From the NCBI RefSeq assembly GCF_001625215.2, contig NC_030387.2, positions 26,300,517 to 26,364,516 of the forward strand: a DNA stretch of 64,000 nucleotides, in the 5' to 3' direction. Made by a program: the position numbers and the translations under genes. Positions 10,505 to 22,951 of the stretch are shown here, piece by piece. Under the pieces are notes generated by a model. That model saw nothing but the letters and a program-made list of their open reading frames with translations. It was not told where the DNA came from and ran no database searches. The DNA is from Daucus carota subsp. sativus (taxonomy: Eukaryota > Streptophyta > Magnoliopsida > Apiales > Apiaceae). How positions within the stretch are numbered: the first letter of the stretch is position 1; every line of letters starts with the position of its first letter.

Positions 10505-13500
10505 AGGCTGATTGATATACAAATCAGGATCCTAATCGTACGGAAAATCAAGAACCTAGCTTTTGATATTTGATTAGGGGAAATGTTCTTCCGGTTTGTG
10601 TTGCTGAATTTGTCCGTAGGCCTAAGCAAGGATTATCTGTTGGATACTGAACTTTGGACCAGGACTTATAAATTTATATTTTAAATTTTAATAAGTTTAT
10701 TTTATAAATTTGATTTAATTTATTTTAAACTTATTAATTGAGTTTATTATGAATTAATTAAATTTATTTTATGAACTTAATTAAATTTATTTTATAAACC
10801 TTATGAAATTCATTTAATAAATTTGTTCAGATTTATTTTAGACTTGTAAAGTTTACTCTTAGACTTTATTAAGTTTATCATAAATTTTATAAATTTATTA
10901 TTTAAATTTTTATAGTTTATGATTTAAATTTAAGTTAAAATATAAAATATAAATTTAAGAGGATTTAACTGATTATGGATATAAGTTCAAATTCAAGAGT
11001 TCAATTTAATTTGTTCTGGAAGCTATGATTTAATTGGAGACGAGACACTTGAATATTTTCAAAAATTAAATTTATTTAATAAATTTTAATATATTTACTA
11101 AATAAATTTGAAATAAATTTATTCTAAACTTATTCAGTTTATTATGAATTTATTTGAATTTATTTTTTTAAATATAATTAAATTTACTTTATAGATTTAA
11201 CTAAGTTTATTTTATACTTTATTTTCTTTCATCTTTTAAAACTTATTTTTAAATTTATTTTCTTTATAATTTAAACTTAGTTTAAATAATCAAGTGTCCC
11301 GTAACCTTTTTAATTATTCTACTCCAAGACAAATCAGATTGACATTTAGTTGAGACAGATCAGGCTGACAGATTATAAGACAAACACCGGGCTTTCAAAT
11401 ACCAGATTCTCAGAACCGGTAATGGAAGTACATTGATGACCCAATCCAATTGATTTCTCAAAGGATTATTTGAAGCAGTTTTCTATGTTCAACAAAGATG
11501 ATTGTGATTCAAAGAAGATTCTATTGAAGACTAATTTGGTACTACTGACAGTGGATTTTGAAGAAGGTACTTCAGGCCTTGATCTGAGTAATTACTCCTA
11601 CTTGATTATCAGATCACCAGATCAGGATGGGAACTTGCTTTATGTGTTGAGTGCATCTTCCCAGGGCTCAGAATATCAACTTTGAATGGTACCACTGGTA
11701 GTAGGAAAAGAGAAGTTTTTATGAACGAATCTTCAAGGGATTTCAATCTAACTCAGTGATTCAGGGAAATACAATTACACAATGAATTGTATCAATGCTA
11801 AATCCATCCAGAATCAACTGAATCAAAGACAGAGAACTGTGGAGGTTTAAGGATATAATTATTGAGTTGCTACCACACCAAATTAGTTTCGTGCATTTAT
11901 GTCAGAACCTTAGGATTGAACAGAAGAGTTTGTAACTGCTGAATTTGAGGAAGCTCAAGTCGACGAAAGTTAACACTTTTGAAGAATGCGAGGACAGAAC
12001 TTCAAGGATTAGCATAACACTATCTGAGAGGTTTAGTCATGTCAGATTCAGATGGAATCCATTGGTTTCAAGTGGAGACTCTTCGGGGTTCAGTTCGACA
12101 GGTTGTTTGAAAACTGAGTTGGTCAGTACACACAATATTGTTTGGTATCTTAAGCAAAGAAGGGTTGCTATATATATTGAAGCCTCGACAAACAAGGACG
12201 ATAAGGCTTGTCTAAAATTCAAGTGGATGTTTTGAAAGAAGCATCACAACAAGTTCTTATGCTATTTTAGGAAAGGTGTGAGATGGATCAATTGCTGATG
12301 AGAAGGATAATTATGGTTATCTGGCTATCCTAGCATTCTCTGAAGATGACTCACCTCGCACTTCTCAGGTATGAATTCTTTCTAACTATGCAATACTTAT
12401 TTCTTTATATTCAAAGCATGTTATAAATCTCTGAGTAGAATTGTTTAACACACAAGCACAAGCATGATAGCATCACATTAGATAATGTTAAACTAGTATG
12501 CTAGATTACTATTCTGGTAACTAGGATTGATGATATCTTGTGCATGTATCTTTAGCAGATTCTTAACATGTGTATGAATATTTAGGAGCTGATTATTTGC
12601 AATGGTGAGATTAGAAGCTTTCCTTTGGAAAACAACTCTTAGTTTTAAGGGTTATGATCCTAGCATATATAACTTTGTTAAAACACTTACTTTCAGATTC
12701 CCTAGTACAATTAGATTTGCTTATCTAATCTGAATTGTTTGTTAAGGAATTTATTTTGTTCTATGATGGAATGTCTACCTTGTGTCAGTAGAACTTTTAG
12801 AACTTCATGTTAGATCTAAAACTGACTTAGGTAATAGAGATAGTATAATGCCATATAACAACAGATTGGGATTAGTATGAATTGATAATGTGATTATTAA
12901 TTTCTTGTGTCTAATCCATATGCTTTTCGAAGATTATTGAATATATGTAATTCTACTTGCTACCTGTTGCACTTGTGTTAATTGGTTTAAGTAGAGAGTA
13001 CTGAATCTTCTGAATTGCATAACTGCCTACCTTGCTCTTGTCTTATCTTTGATTATTTGCCATGTGTATTCAACATCATGTCTGCTTATTTTCTTGTCAT
13101 GAATGCATGTCCGTGTACTTGCATTGATTTTAGAAAAGCATGTTTGAGAATCAAATTAGGGCAATGTCTAAATAAGAATTAGCATGTTAAGGTTGATTCC
13201 GTTGTTACCACTGTTAAAGAAAAATCTCTAATCCATCCGGACCCAGTTATGATTGGGGACCATAGAACACTTTCCATTTGTGATTGCAGGTTACATATGT
13301 TCCATATGATTTTTGGTGCACTCTGTTTGCTGAGTAGCTGAAATCATATATTCACCAAAAGTACCCTGTTAGCAAATGTGATCGTATGAGCAGTTCCGTC
13401 AATAATCTTTGAAAGATGACAACAAAGATCTTACGGGACATGCCTGTTTTCCTGGAATGTCATCATGGAAGCATATCTTTCTTGCAAGGAGTCAAAGCAC

Positions 13501-13775
13501 ACATTCCTAGTATCAGACGGTTCTCTGACAAAGAACATTATGTCAGTTCATAGAATAGTGTTTTATCTTAAATCAAGAAGGATGTGGATTTTTCTCATAG
13601 CTAATATGGAACTTCAATTGAAGATGGAGTGAGCTGTTTTGATAGTGAAGCTTCATCGGATGAGTATTAGCTATGGCACTTGAAGCTCTCAAACTTGTAT
13701 GTCAAAACAAGGACCTCTTTCTATTCGTAAGAAGAGAATTGGTGAGAGGACTACCTCATCTGGAATTCAATATGG
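10505..13775 (+). other. Non-coding 5' interior of the Sirevirus-like element
   Basis: 10680-11300 is an AT-rich tract built from AATTTATTTTA-like words. After it come short open stretches (11470-11685, 11945-12235) that sit where gag would be expected, but no gag or zinc-knuckle motif is recognisable. 12400-13300 has many stops in all frames. Confidence 0.5.
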
Positions 13776-14240
13776 ATGAAGCTCATGAGGTATGTCAATA
13801 GGGAAGTCGAAGGAGCATCGCACAGAAGCAAAGATATGACTAACATTACTGAGCCGCTTCAGATGATACGTATGGATTTCTACGGATCAGCTAATGTCAT
13901 GTCTGCAAACAAAGCTAGATATCTTTTTGCGATGATCATTGACTGCTCTAGATTCTTTCGTGTTGTTCGTATGTGTTCGAAGGACGAGACGTCACAAATG
14001 AAGGTTGATCAAGATGAACCCTGATCATTGATAAATCCAGAAAGACACCATTCTTGCCAGTGGCCAATCAGAAGCAAACACTATCTTCTGGTATATGTTT
14101 GGAGGAAATTGCCTCTTTGCAAGTCTTGCATTTGAACCTCAAATAATATTTTCCTTGGCTACTCAATGGAGTCTACAGTCTACAGGGTGATTGTGATTAA
14201 TCAACAGAAGGTGATTGTAAGTCTGGACAGGACATTGAAC
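13776..14240 (+). pseudogene. Relic of a Copia integrase
   Basis: The frame at 13776-14024 reads EPLQMIRMDFYGSANVMSA then RYLFAMIIDCSRFFRVVRM and SKDET. This aligns with the Copia integrase start around the first catalytic Asp (HMDLxGP...DDYSRFTWV...SKDE). At about 14140-14230 another frame reads NNIFLGYSMESTVYRVIV, which matches the conserved FLGYS..SKAYRV block after the integrase core. The second Asp and the Glu, and all reverse transcriptase motifs, were not found. These are remnants of pol that cannot act. Confidence 0.7.
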
Positions 14241-17200
14241 CGACACCTTGCTCCAAGCTGTTAAAGGTGATATTATTTGTATAATAATGATTCAGATCCA
14301 AGCAGAATCTCTTTGCAAGGATAAGGATTATTAAAGAAATCCCAGCAACAGCTTAGGGGGAGCATTTGGTAGATCCACTAGTCAAACTCAACACCACACA
14401 AGATAAACAGGACATATCAAGAACGTATCTGCTTAGACAAAGGGTTTGGAGTCAATATCATTCCCGGGTTCTAGTTCTTAAATGTTCCTAACGGTGAAGT
14501 GAAGACTGGGAGAGCTATTGTGAAAGGATGTTATTTCTTTGAGTTTCAATCTGAAGTGAAACTTGAGGAAGATTCAGAAGCTCTTAAATGGATCCAGATT
14601 GAGTGATTGCACAGCAATATGATCTCAATCAAGTTGGAAAGCAGATTGTGCGGAGTCTGATACCCTGACCTAATGACAATTCATTACTTAGTACTTGTCG
14701 GGTATTTAGATTCCAACTGGATGTTTTTGGCTCTGTTACGAGGGACAAGCCAATTTGGTTGCTAAGAGTTACTACAAAGGAGAAGGTTATGAAGATGATG
14801 GAAACAGAATCTTCAAGTTCAGGACTCTACATCTTAGGGGACTCAACGACCTTCATGATTGAACTAAAGCACCATTGACGAGACTCGGGTTCAGGATATT
14901 ACAGTGAGCTAGAAGATGAAGCTTCATGCAATATTTCAAGGACTTTGCAGTTGCAGATCCAACGGAGTTTGTATACCTATTTCTTCACCAGCTCTCTATG
15001 AGTTGCTATCCAACACCTGATGATCGTCACAGACATGGTATGACTTCTTACTAGCATATTATCTTAATATCTGTTTGCTAGAGTCATATTTGGTATCCAA
15101 ATTATTACCTCTCATGATACAAGGCACACACAATACAACTATCTGTGCTGTAATACCATGATTATATTATATGTGGACTAACGTCACTTGTGCAAGATAA
15201 TTGCTAAGTGAATGCAGATTAGTGATATGATGAGTTTGTTGGAAAGTTGCAATTCTTTATGGTCTACTAGTTAGCCTAAAGAATGATGGCAATAAAAGGA
15301 AGTCAAGGATCTTTTGAATATGCGCATTTTGGAAGATTCTAGACCTGCCAAGACTTATGCCAACAACCACTGGACTTGATCAGTACAAGAAAGGTACATC
15401 AACTGAAATGTCAAGTCTCAGAGGTATTCAACTTATCACTTTACTTCACTGCAAGTAGATCACATACTATATTCTCTATAAGGTATTACTTCTTTCATGA
15501 GCATGTCTATCGTATTTCTTAAATGAATTCATGAGTATTAAATTGTCTATACTTAGGACTTGTGAATTTATTTAAAATCCAGTACCTCGTGCTTTTTGCT
15601 ATTTTATATGATTGCCATGTTTATTGATTTGCATGCTTAGATGGTGATTATATGTTTTAGCATGAGTATTTGTTATTTCAAATTATTTAAATTGTGTTGC
15701 ATAACAATTAAGTGACTTATTTGTTCATGATTTAAATGATTAGAGATGACATGAAGCATGACTTAATTATGTTATTTTTCTTGATCTATACCTCTTTAAC
15801 AATTGGTATCTAGTAGAGAAACTTTGTCATAATCTAGTCGTGATATATCTGTATTTGTGAACATACTTAGGATTATTTTCTAGGTTGAATTCATTTTTAT
15901 AGGTATAAAATCTGAAGCATGACTTATTTGTTTCTAGACTTGTGACTTGTATCAGTAATTGGTATGTGGTTAGAATCTAGTTAGAATTTAGTCATGATAT
16001 ACTAGTATTTGTGGAGTTACTTAGATTCTCACTAGGCTGAATCCATTTATATTAGTGTATATACTTGAAGCATAACTTTTTGTGTTGGATATTTGATGAT
16101 TTAATAATTGATATTTTATTTCATGTCTAACTGCATATAGTTGTGATACTTTTAATGTTAGTGATATTTTTGCATGCTTATATGTAGATCACTAATATTA
16201 AGTGTTAATATTTTCTGCGAGGAGTTGTGTGAGTTCACTTGTGTTTAATGATTATCTGTATAAGACTCGTGAACTTTTCTTCAACTTTCCTCGGGCTTGC
16301 GAATATCTTTGTATGATTGTCATGATTTTAGTTGTTATATGTTGATCTGATAATTATATGATATTGCATAGGTAATTATTATTTTATCTTGGTTAAATTG
16401 TGATCCATGACAATTATATGCCTATTTGTTTCATGATTGACTTTGATAGAATAATAGAAGCATGATTAATTCATCTTTGAAATATTTGATTGGTATCTTT
16501 TCTTGATGCTTTATTGACGTTTTATTTGTGAATTGATTGTGATGTATTGGCACTGGTGAAATATTGTTGCATATTTCTTAAAACCACTAGTGCTAATATA
16601 TTTTAGGTGTTTAATATTCTGAGTACAAGGCAGACAACAAAATATTTATTCTGTCTCGTATTTATGTTATGGAGTGGTGAGTTTCTGTAAAGAAATTTCC
16701 TTATCAATTGATTTCAACAATTGGTATCCACTACTCTATTTCATAAATATTTTTCAGAATATTTTACATCAATACATGAAGCGTCATAGGACGAGACATT
16801 GATTATCTTGTATTTGTATACTTGGTGATCTTTGTCACTTGCAGCGTCTGTTTTGACGATGTGCTAGTATGAGGCCTTTTCACTAATTAGTGTGGCGAGT
16901 GCTTTATACACTGTAGCGCATAAATTTTCTTGTTTCCTTTTTAAATTGTAGTGAGAAACAAGAGTCTGTGTCTTTTTCAAAGACAAGTTCATTTAAATCT
17001 TTTATGCATAGATACAGACTCTCGTACTCAAACCAGTTTTTAATGGAAAACTTCGATTCTTTCATCGGTTGTGATTGTCATTATTTATGAAAATCATTTT
17101 ACAGTCACAACTGATTCATTTTTCTCAAAAGATTAAATGCAATTGCTTTCATTCAAAATCATAGATTTTCTAAAGTGCATTTATATCTCTTTCTATTCTT

Positions 17201-18780
17201 TGGAACTTAATCAGCCTCTTGGCTTTCCTAGATAGTCATAAGGTTGAAAACCAACAATCTTTATCCCAGACTATAAAACCAAATTCAGAACACATCCCAA
17301 CTTTTCCCTTGGAGTAATAAGGAACTTATTAGACTAGAGGTCAATGAGGGAGAAACTGTACTTGTTGCAGCAAATAAGGATGTGAGGGATAGTGTACCCA
17401 CAGCTCTACCTCTCAAGAAGAAAAGGTGTTTTTGAACTTGAGGTAACTGTTACTCATCTGTATTCTCTCAAAAGAATATAGAGCTGAAAAGGCAATAAAA
17501 CAGTCTCTGGAATCATTCTCTCAACAGGATGAGTCCATTGAAATTCGCTCGTCAGCCAGAGCATCTTGTATTGAGTCAAGCACATCATCAGTAATCACTC
17601 TGATGAAGAGCCTAAACAAAATTCTTATGGACACAATACAAGAGAGTGCACAGTAAGGTTAAAGGTTTTGTTCCAGAAGCAACTTCTTCATTTACCATTT
17701 TACGGTAAATAAGATGGTTGATGCCTTTACCGGTGTAAGGAGGAAACGAGGATCTCAATTGCCAAATCTTCAGGATTCTCGTCTCCCTCCCCAGATAAGA
17801 ACAGATCTGGATCCAATCGGAATGGATTTCCTATTTATAGGAGATCGGCAACTCTCTGACTATGAGTCAATTTATTGATGAGTCAGTTGAGGATCGGGGA
17901 TTTACGAAACCCCATTGCACCGCCAGTGACCTCTTTTGAAGGGGCTATGGTGATTTTCTCATGCAGGTACAGAAGACCATACTTTGAGTGCTGAGAGAAA
18001 CACTGTGAGCCAAACACTGAGAGTTAAACACTTGGTGAGATTCTGAGAAGGACCAGTGAGATATCAGAATGAGAAATATGTGAGCATGAGTGAGTGCAAA
18101 CACATAGGATTTTGAGAAGAGTGAAACACTTGTGAGGTACATATAATAATAATTGGTATTGAAAGCTCACAAGTTGTTGAAAGAATTGACGGAAGCAACT
18201 ACGGTTCATTCCATTTCACGTTGTGAACTTATGGTTGATGATTCTCTTGAATCAAGTGTCTTCACAGACATTGAGGAGGACTTAGGCCTTTGCCATAATT
18301 AAGCCTTTGTCTAACCTCCCAGAGCAAACAACTCTGGATCCTTAATTGGATAAGCCACTTAGTGGTTGGCAACTTGTGGACCATGATTCAGATTTATCTG
18401 ATGAGTCTGCAGGGACTGGGAATTACGAACTCCCATTGCACCACCGGTGACCCCCTTTAAGGGTGGCTAAGGTGATTTTCTTGCAGGTACTCAGCATTTT
18501 GGAAGCTCAGTATTTGTGTGGAGGGATACACTTACAGAACTCGTGAGTGACACCCTTACCCAAAAACCGAGAGAAAATTGAGTGTTGAGTGATACACCTG
18601 CAGAACATTTTAGTGAGACACCTACTAATTACCAAATTTATACCTAAAGACAAAGTGGATGTTGTTACTGGAATGTCAGTTCTTATTCATTACTTTTCCG
18701 TTTGGAACCTATTCTTTCAGCATAGGGACCAACCCAATCAAAGTAAACCCTTCTTCTGAACTCTTTCTTCGACCCCAGCT
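14241..18780 (+). other. Degenerate pol/3' interior of the Sirevirus-like element
   Basis: No convincing frame. 15450-17100 is a T-rich non-coding stretch. About 17840-17960 and 18370-18490 form an imperfect direct duplication sharing CCCATTGCACC and GGTGATTTTCT..GCAGGTAC. This lies where Sireviruses may carry an extra ORF, but nothing is readable. Confidence 0.5.
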
Positions 18781-18884
18781 TTAGCGTTGTTTAGTTCTCT
18801 ACGGGGAGATTATCTTTTGGTACAGGAAGTATTGTACACGTTCCTTGACCTATTTGATACCACATATCCTCGGAGGATTCCACA

Positions 18885-19100
18885 ACTAAGGGGGAGAATA
18901 TATTTAGGGGGAGAATATATGAAAGGGGGAAGAAAAAGTAAGTTAGCTTTCTTTAGTTGTCTACAACTAAAGGGGATTAAACTACTCTTTAGTTGTGTAC
19001 TACTGAGGGGGAGATTCTTCTTTCAACTGAGGAGGAGGATTGATCTTTCATCTAAGGGGAGACAACTACTTATCACTAAGGGGAACCTGATCAAGGTAAC
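18885..19100 (+). repeat. Repeated polypurine tracts upstream of the 3' LTR
   Basis: At least six tracts of the type AAGGGGGAG / GAGGGGGAGA / AGGGGAAC occur between 18888 and 19085 (for example AGGGGGAGAATATATTTAGG). The functional tract AATAGGGGGAGAT ends at 19452. Multiple PPT-like motifs are a reported Sirevirus hallmark. Confidence 0.75.
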
Positions 19101-19452
19101 GGGAGGAGAAGTATAAGGTGATACATCTATTCTTCAGTATGTGGTAGACATGAACTTATTCATTACCACTGAAGAATTCAATGAAGCTGCTGATTGTTCT
19201 TTGCATAATGGAATGTTTTGAATTCTCTTCAAGACAGACTATGAGGATTATCTGGCAGGTAAGCAAGAACCAAGGAAATACAGGTGATATGCACATCTGT
19301 TGTTTCTATTAATGAAATCTGGAAATGTATTATATGATCCAGAAACTTTGTAGCATTATTTACTAGTCCAGGACTTTTACTTTTTCTAGTGTTAGTTGAG
19401 TTATCCTCCAGAGGATTTGCTTGTTATGATTAACAAACAAATAGGGGGAGAT

Positions 19453-21552
19453 TGTAAGTCTAAATGTAAAGACAACCCTATCTGTTACATAGGGATGATA
19501 ACTCAACAATAGAACAGGACAAGTAAATAACACTACGCCTGCACCGGAATCGGAAGATACGAAGACAAAGGTTGAAGAAGCCATCTACAGTCTTGAAGGA
19601 ATAAGTTCACTGGAAGAAGTTCATTAATATGTTCATGCCTCAGTGAAGAATAAAGATTGAAGTATTCAAGATTGTGGAAGCAATGAAGATGTTGTCCAAG
19701 TACTCGAAAGATTTCAGTGCAACCCCTGAAGCAAGATATTTCTATATATCTTGGTTGGTTATTTATAATCAACAAACTGAAGCATAAACTAACCCGGAAC
19801 CGACTGATCAATGGTTGCTGACAAAGACGGTACAATGTTCAACTTCAGTGTTAGTCGCTTGTGAACCAGACCAGTGCACTAAGCGTCAGCACGTACGGAG
19901 CTTTGCAAAGTATTTATCGATCGAAGAATTGATCCAGTCATATCAAGTCATTTGTTCCAAAGCCAAGCCAAGCCAAATGCCAGCTATGCCAAAGCTTACT
20001 GCTCAAATGCCATATGTCAAAGCTTCCACAGAAAGCCATATCAGGAAGTGACATTTTTTATATGTGTACACTTATATATTTGTATATGTACAAATATAAT
20101 TATATATGTATATATGTATATTTAATTAAATATAATATATATAATATATATGTATATATGTTTTTAAACATATGTATATGTATATTTATATGTATATATA
20201 TTTAAATAAATATATATGTATATAGTATATGAATTTATATTTTACATAAACACTTATATATTTAAGTGTATATATATATATATTATATTATGTGCATAAA
20301 TATATGTATATATTTATATCTATAAGTAATTATATATATATATCCCTATATATATTTATATTTATATTTACATATAATTTTATGTATATTATATATATTT
20401 AAATATATGAGAATATATTTAAATATATGTATATATACATATTACTATATGTTTATATAAATGTTATTTATATACATTTATATATATATATATCTTTATT
20501 TATACATATATTTATATAATATTATGAATATAATATAATATATATATATATATAATGGTGCCAATGGGAGTCCAAAAGAAAATTTGTCTAAGTATAAACT
20601 ATGCGGCTGTTTCAACTGAAGCGCAAACTTTGACCCGGTCAAAGTTTGCGCCTCTACACAGTGTATAACACTTAGAATATTTTCTAAGTATACAAACCTT
20701 ATGCACACAGTGTGAAGAGTGAATTAAGCGCCAAGTTTGACTAAGTCAAAACTTGCGCTTAGTTTTTCTCTTTGGAAAAACCGGCTAAGTACCTCAACAA
20801 TGGACAGTAGGTTGAAGCGCAACATTTGACCAAAAAGTCAAATGTTGCGCCTCCCGTTACTTCCTTGGCGCAACTCCATACACGAGCAAATTCTTCTAAG
20901 TCACAGAGGTGCACCACTGTTGGGCGCAACATTTGACTCCCCTGGCGCAAGGTTTGACTTTCTTTATATATACACATATACATAATCAAAGCGCAACTTT
21001 GTTATATATATATGTGTGTATATAGAACCTGCGCCCCTTCATGCATACAATTGGAGTTAGATTTATTTTTATAAATCGAATCCGTCCAGGACGAACTCAA
21101 GTCGTCCAGGACGAACTCGTTAACCATGGTTAGTTTATGAAAGCCTATAAATATGTGATTGTGGTTCTCACAATTTACATCATCCTTCGGGATGGATGGC
21201 CAAGTGCTATGCACAAACTCTCTCAAATATACACACACCCTAGCCTAGTTTTGTACCGTAAATATTTGTAGTGGATAGGGCTTGTAATATTTAGAGGAGT
21301 GGTCATTGTAGCCAACCTTCGGGTTTGGATTTATAGCACCCTTCGAGGTATTTATCAATATACAGATATACCTTGGAAAATATTGTGTGTTGGTTTAATA
21401 TTTTCATATCCTCAGAAACCGACCCAATAAATATCCGGAACACGAAACTCATTACAGGACTGCAATTTATTTATCCGCAAGATTCGAAAGAATTTTAAAT
21501 TGTAGTGAGTATCGTATTCAACCCCCCCTTCTACGATACTTTGGACCTAACA
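19453..21552 (+). repeat. 3' LTR of the Sirevirus-like element
   Basis: Same length as the 5' LTR, at an offset of 11063. In every block compared by eye (start, AT-rich segment, palindromes, TATA region, end) I saw no difference. Confidence 0.95.
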
Positions 21553-21557
21553 GTACC

Positions 21558-22913
21558 CAAAACGGGTTCAGCATTTATTACAAACAAACCATTTGACAAG
21601 TAACCCTTGCCAAAAAATGTACCAGTGTGAATAAGAACTACTTTATTACACTTGAAGGAAATTTCAAAGCCATTGGAAACTAAACAGCTTCCACTTATTA
21701 TATTTCTACGCATGTCGGGAACATAATGCACTCTAGTTAGGGATAGAATACGTCCAGAAGGGAACTTCAGGTCTACGTTTCCTATTCCATGTACTTGAGC
21801 AGCACTAGCATTCCCCATCGTCACCGTCAAGCTATGACTCTGTTGATAAGATACAAATAAACTAATATCAGCACAAATATGCACATTAGCTCCAGTATCT
21901 ATCAACCATTCATTTGACAGATAGGTAGAAAATAATACAGGGTTGTAGGAAACATACCGGTCTGCGTTGGTTTCAGAAGCCGTAGCCTCACCAACAACCA
22001 TGTTCACTACGGGCCCACTTGTAGTTGCAAGCACAGCATTCGTTTGTGCTACCACCTCAGCCTTCTTCGCCTTCTTTGTAGGGCAGTCCTTACTCCAGTG
22101 CCCAACCTGCTCACAAGACCAACAAGGTTTGTTTGCCTTGGGTTTCTTGGCCTTGTCCTTGTCACTTTTAGGTTTATTAGCGCTAACTTTCTTAGCCACA
22201 CCCTTCCTTTTCTGTCCTACAGTTGCTACATTTACCTTCGAGCTCCCGGCCTCAGTTGGCATCACATGTCCTTGTTTGGACTTGTGTTGTTCTTGAACCG
22301 AGATGTCCAGCATAAGGTTGGTCCAGGTGATCTCTCCTTTCTGTCTTTTCAGGGAGAGAGAGAACTCCTCCCAAGACTTCGGAAGCTTTTCAATCACACT
22401 CATAACCTTGAACTTTTCAGGGAGGTCCATTCCGGACTCCTTCAAAGCATGCACTATCATCTCAAATTCATGCACTTGCTCAGTCATGGACTCGTTGTCC
22501 ACCAGCTTGAATTCAAGGAACTTAGCCACAGAATACTTCTCAAGACCCTGAGAGTCAGTATTATGTGTCTGGTCCAGCTTCTCCCATAAGAGTTTTGCAG
22601 AGTAGGCATCAGAAGAATACACATCAAACAATGTGTTAGTGAGAGCAGCCAGAATGGCCGCCCTGGCCACACCATCCTTCTCAGCCCACTTCGCAAAACC
22701 CTTAACAGTTTCAGCCTTCTCTTGATCCACCACTGGTTTTTCATACTCCACAACAGGCCATAGACCCTTTACAGTCAACCACAATTTCATTCTTTTCTGC
22801 CAGCGAGAAAAGCCTACACCACCATTAGCTTGTGGAAAACTGTAAGTGGTCCAATCAATGGCCACAGCAGATGCACCAACACCAACAACGGGAACCTCAG
22901 TTTCGCTCGACAT
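21558..22913 (-). pseudogene. Copia gag and protease segment, cut from pol by insertion
   Basis: Starts at the ATG 22911-22913 just inside the 5' LTR (MSSETEVPVVGVGAS). An upstream in-frame extension into the LTR is an ORF artefact. Gag of the UBN2 type is followed by a basic linker, a CCHC zinc knuckle (CWSCEQVGHWSKDC) and an aspartic protease (WLIDTGANVHICAD). The frame then runs directly into the 3' LTR of the Sirevirus-like element at 21552. On the far side of that element, at 8384, the same frame resumes. Splitting is therefore by insertion, not decay. Confidence 0.93.
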
Positions 22914-22951
22914 TATGCTAAATATTATATAACAAATAATCTCTTCAAGAA

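Larger units (their letters stand above)
8390..21552 (+). mobile_element. Sirevirus-like Copia element, 13.2 kb, identical LTRs, degenerate interior
   Basis: 2100-bp LTRs (8390-10489 and 19453-21552) start TGTAAG and end CCTAACA, and the element is flanked by a perfect 5-bp TSD GTACC (8385-8389, 21553-21557). A PBS resembling initiator-Met tRNA (TTGGCATCAGAGCC) follows the 5' LTR, and a purine tract (AATAGGGGGAGAT) precedes the 3' LTR. The interior (8963 bp) keeps only short relics of Copia integrase. Repeated GGGGGAG tracts upstream of the 3' LTR and palindromes in the LTR are traits described for Sireviruses. LTR length equality and lack of visible mismatches mean very recent insertion despite dead coding sequence. 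Lineage assignment is inference. Confidence 0.9.
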
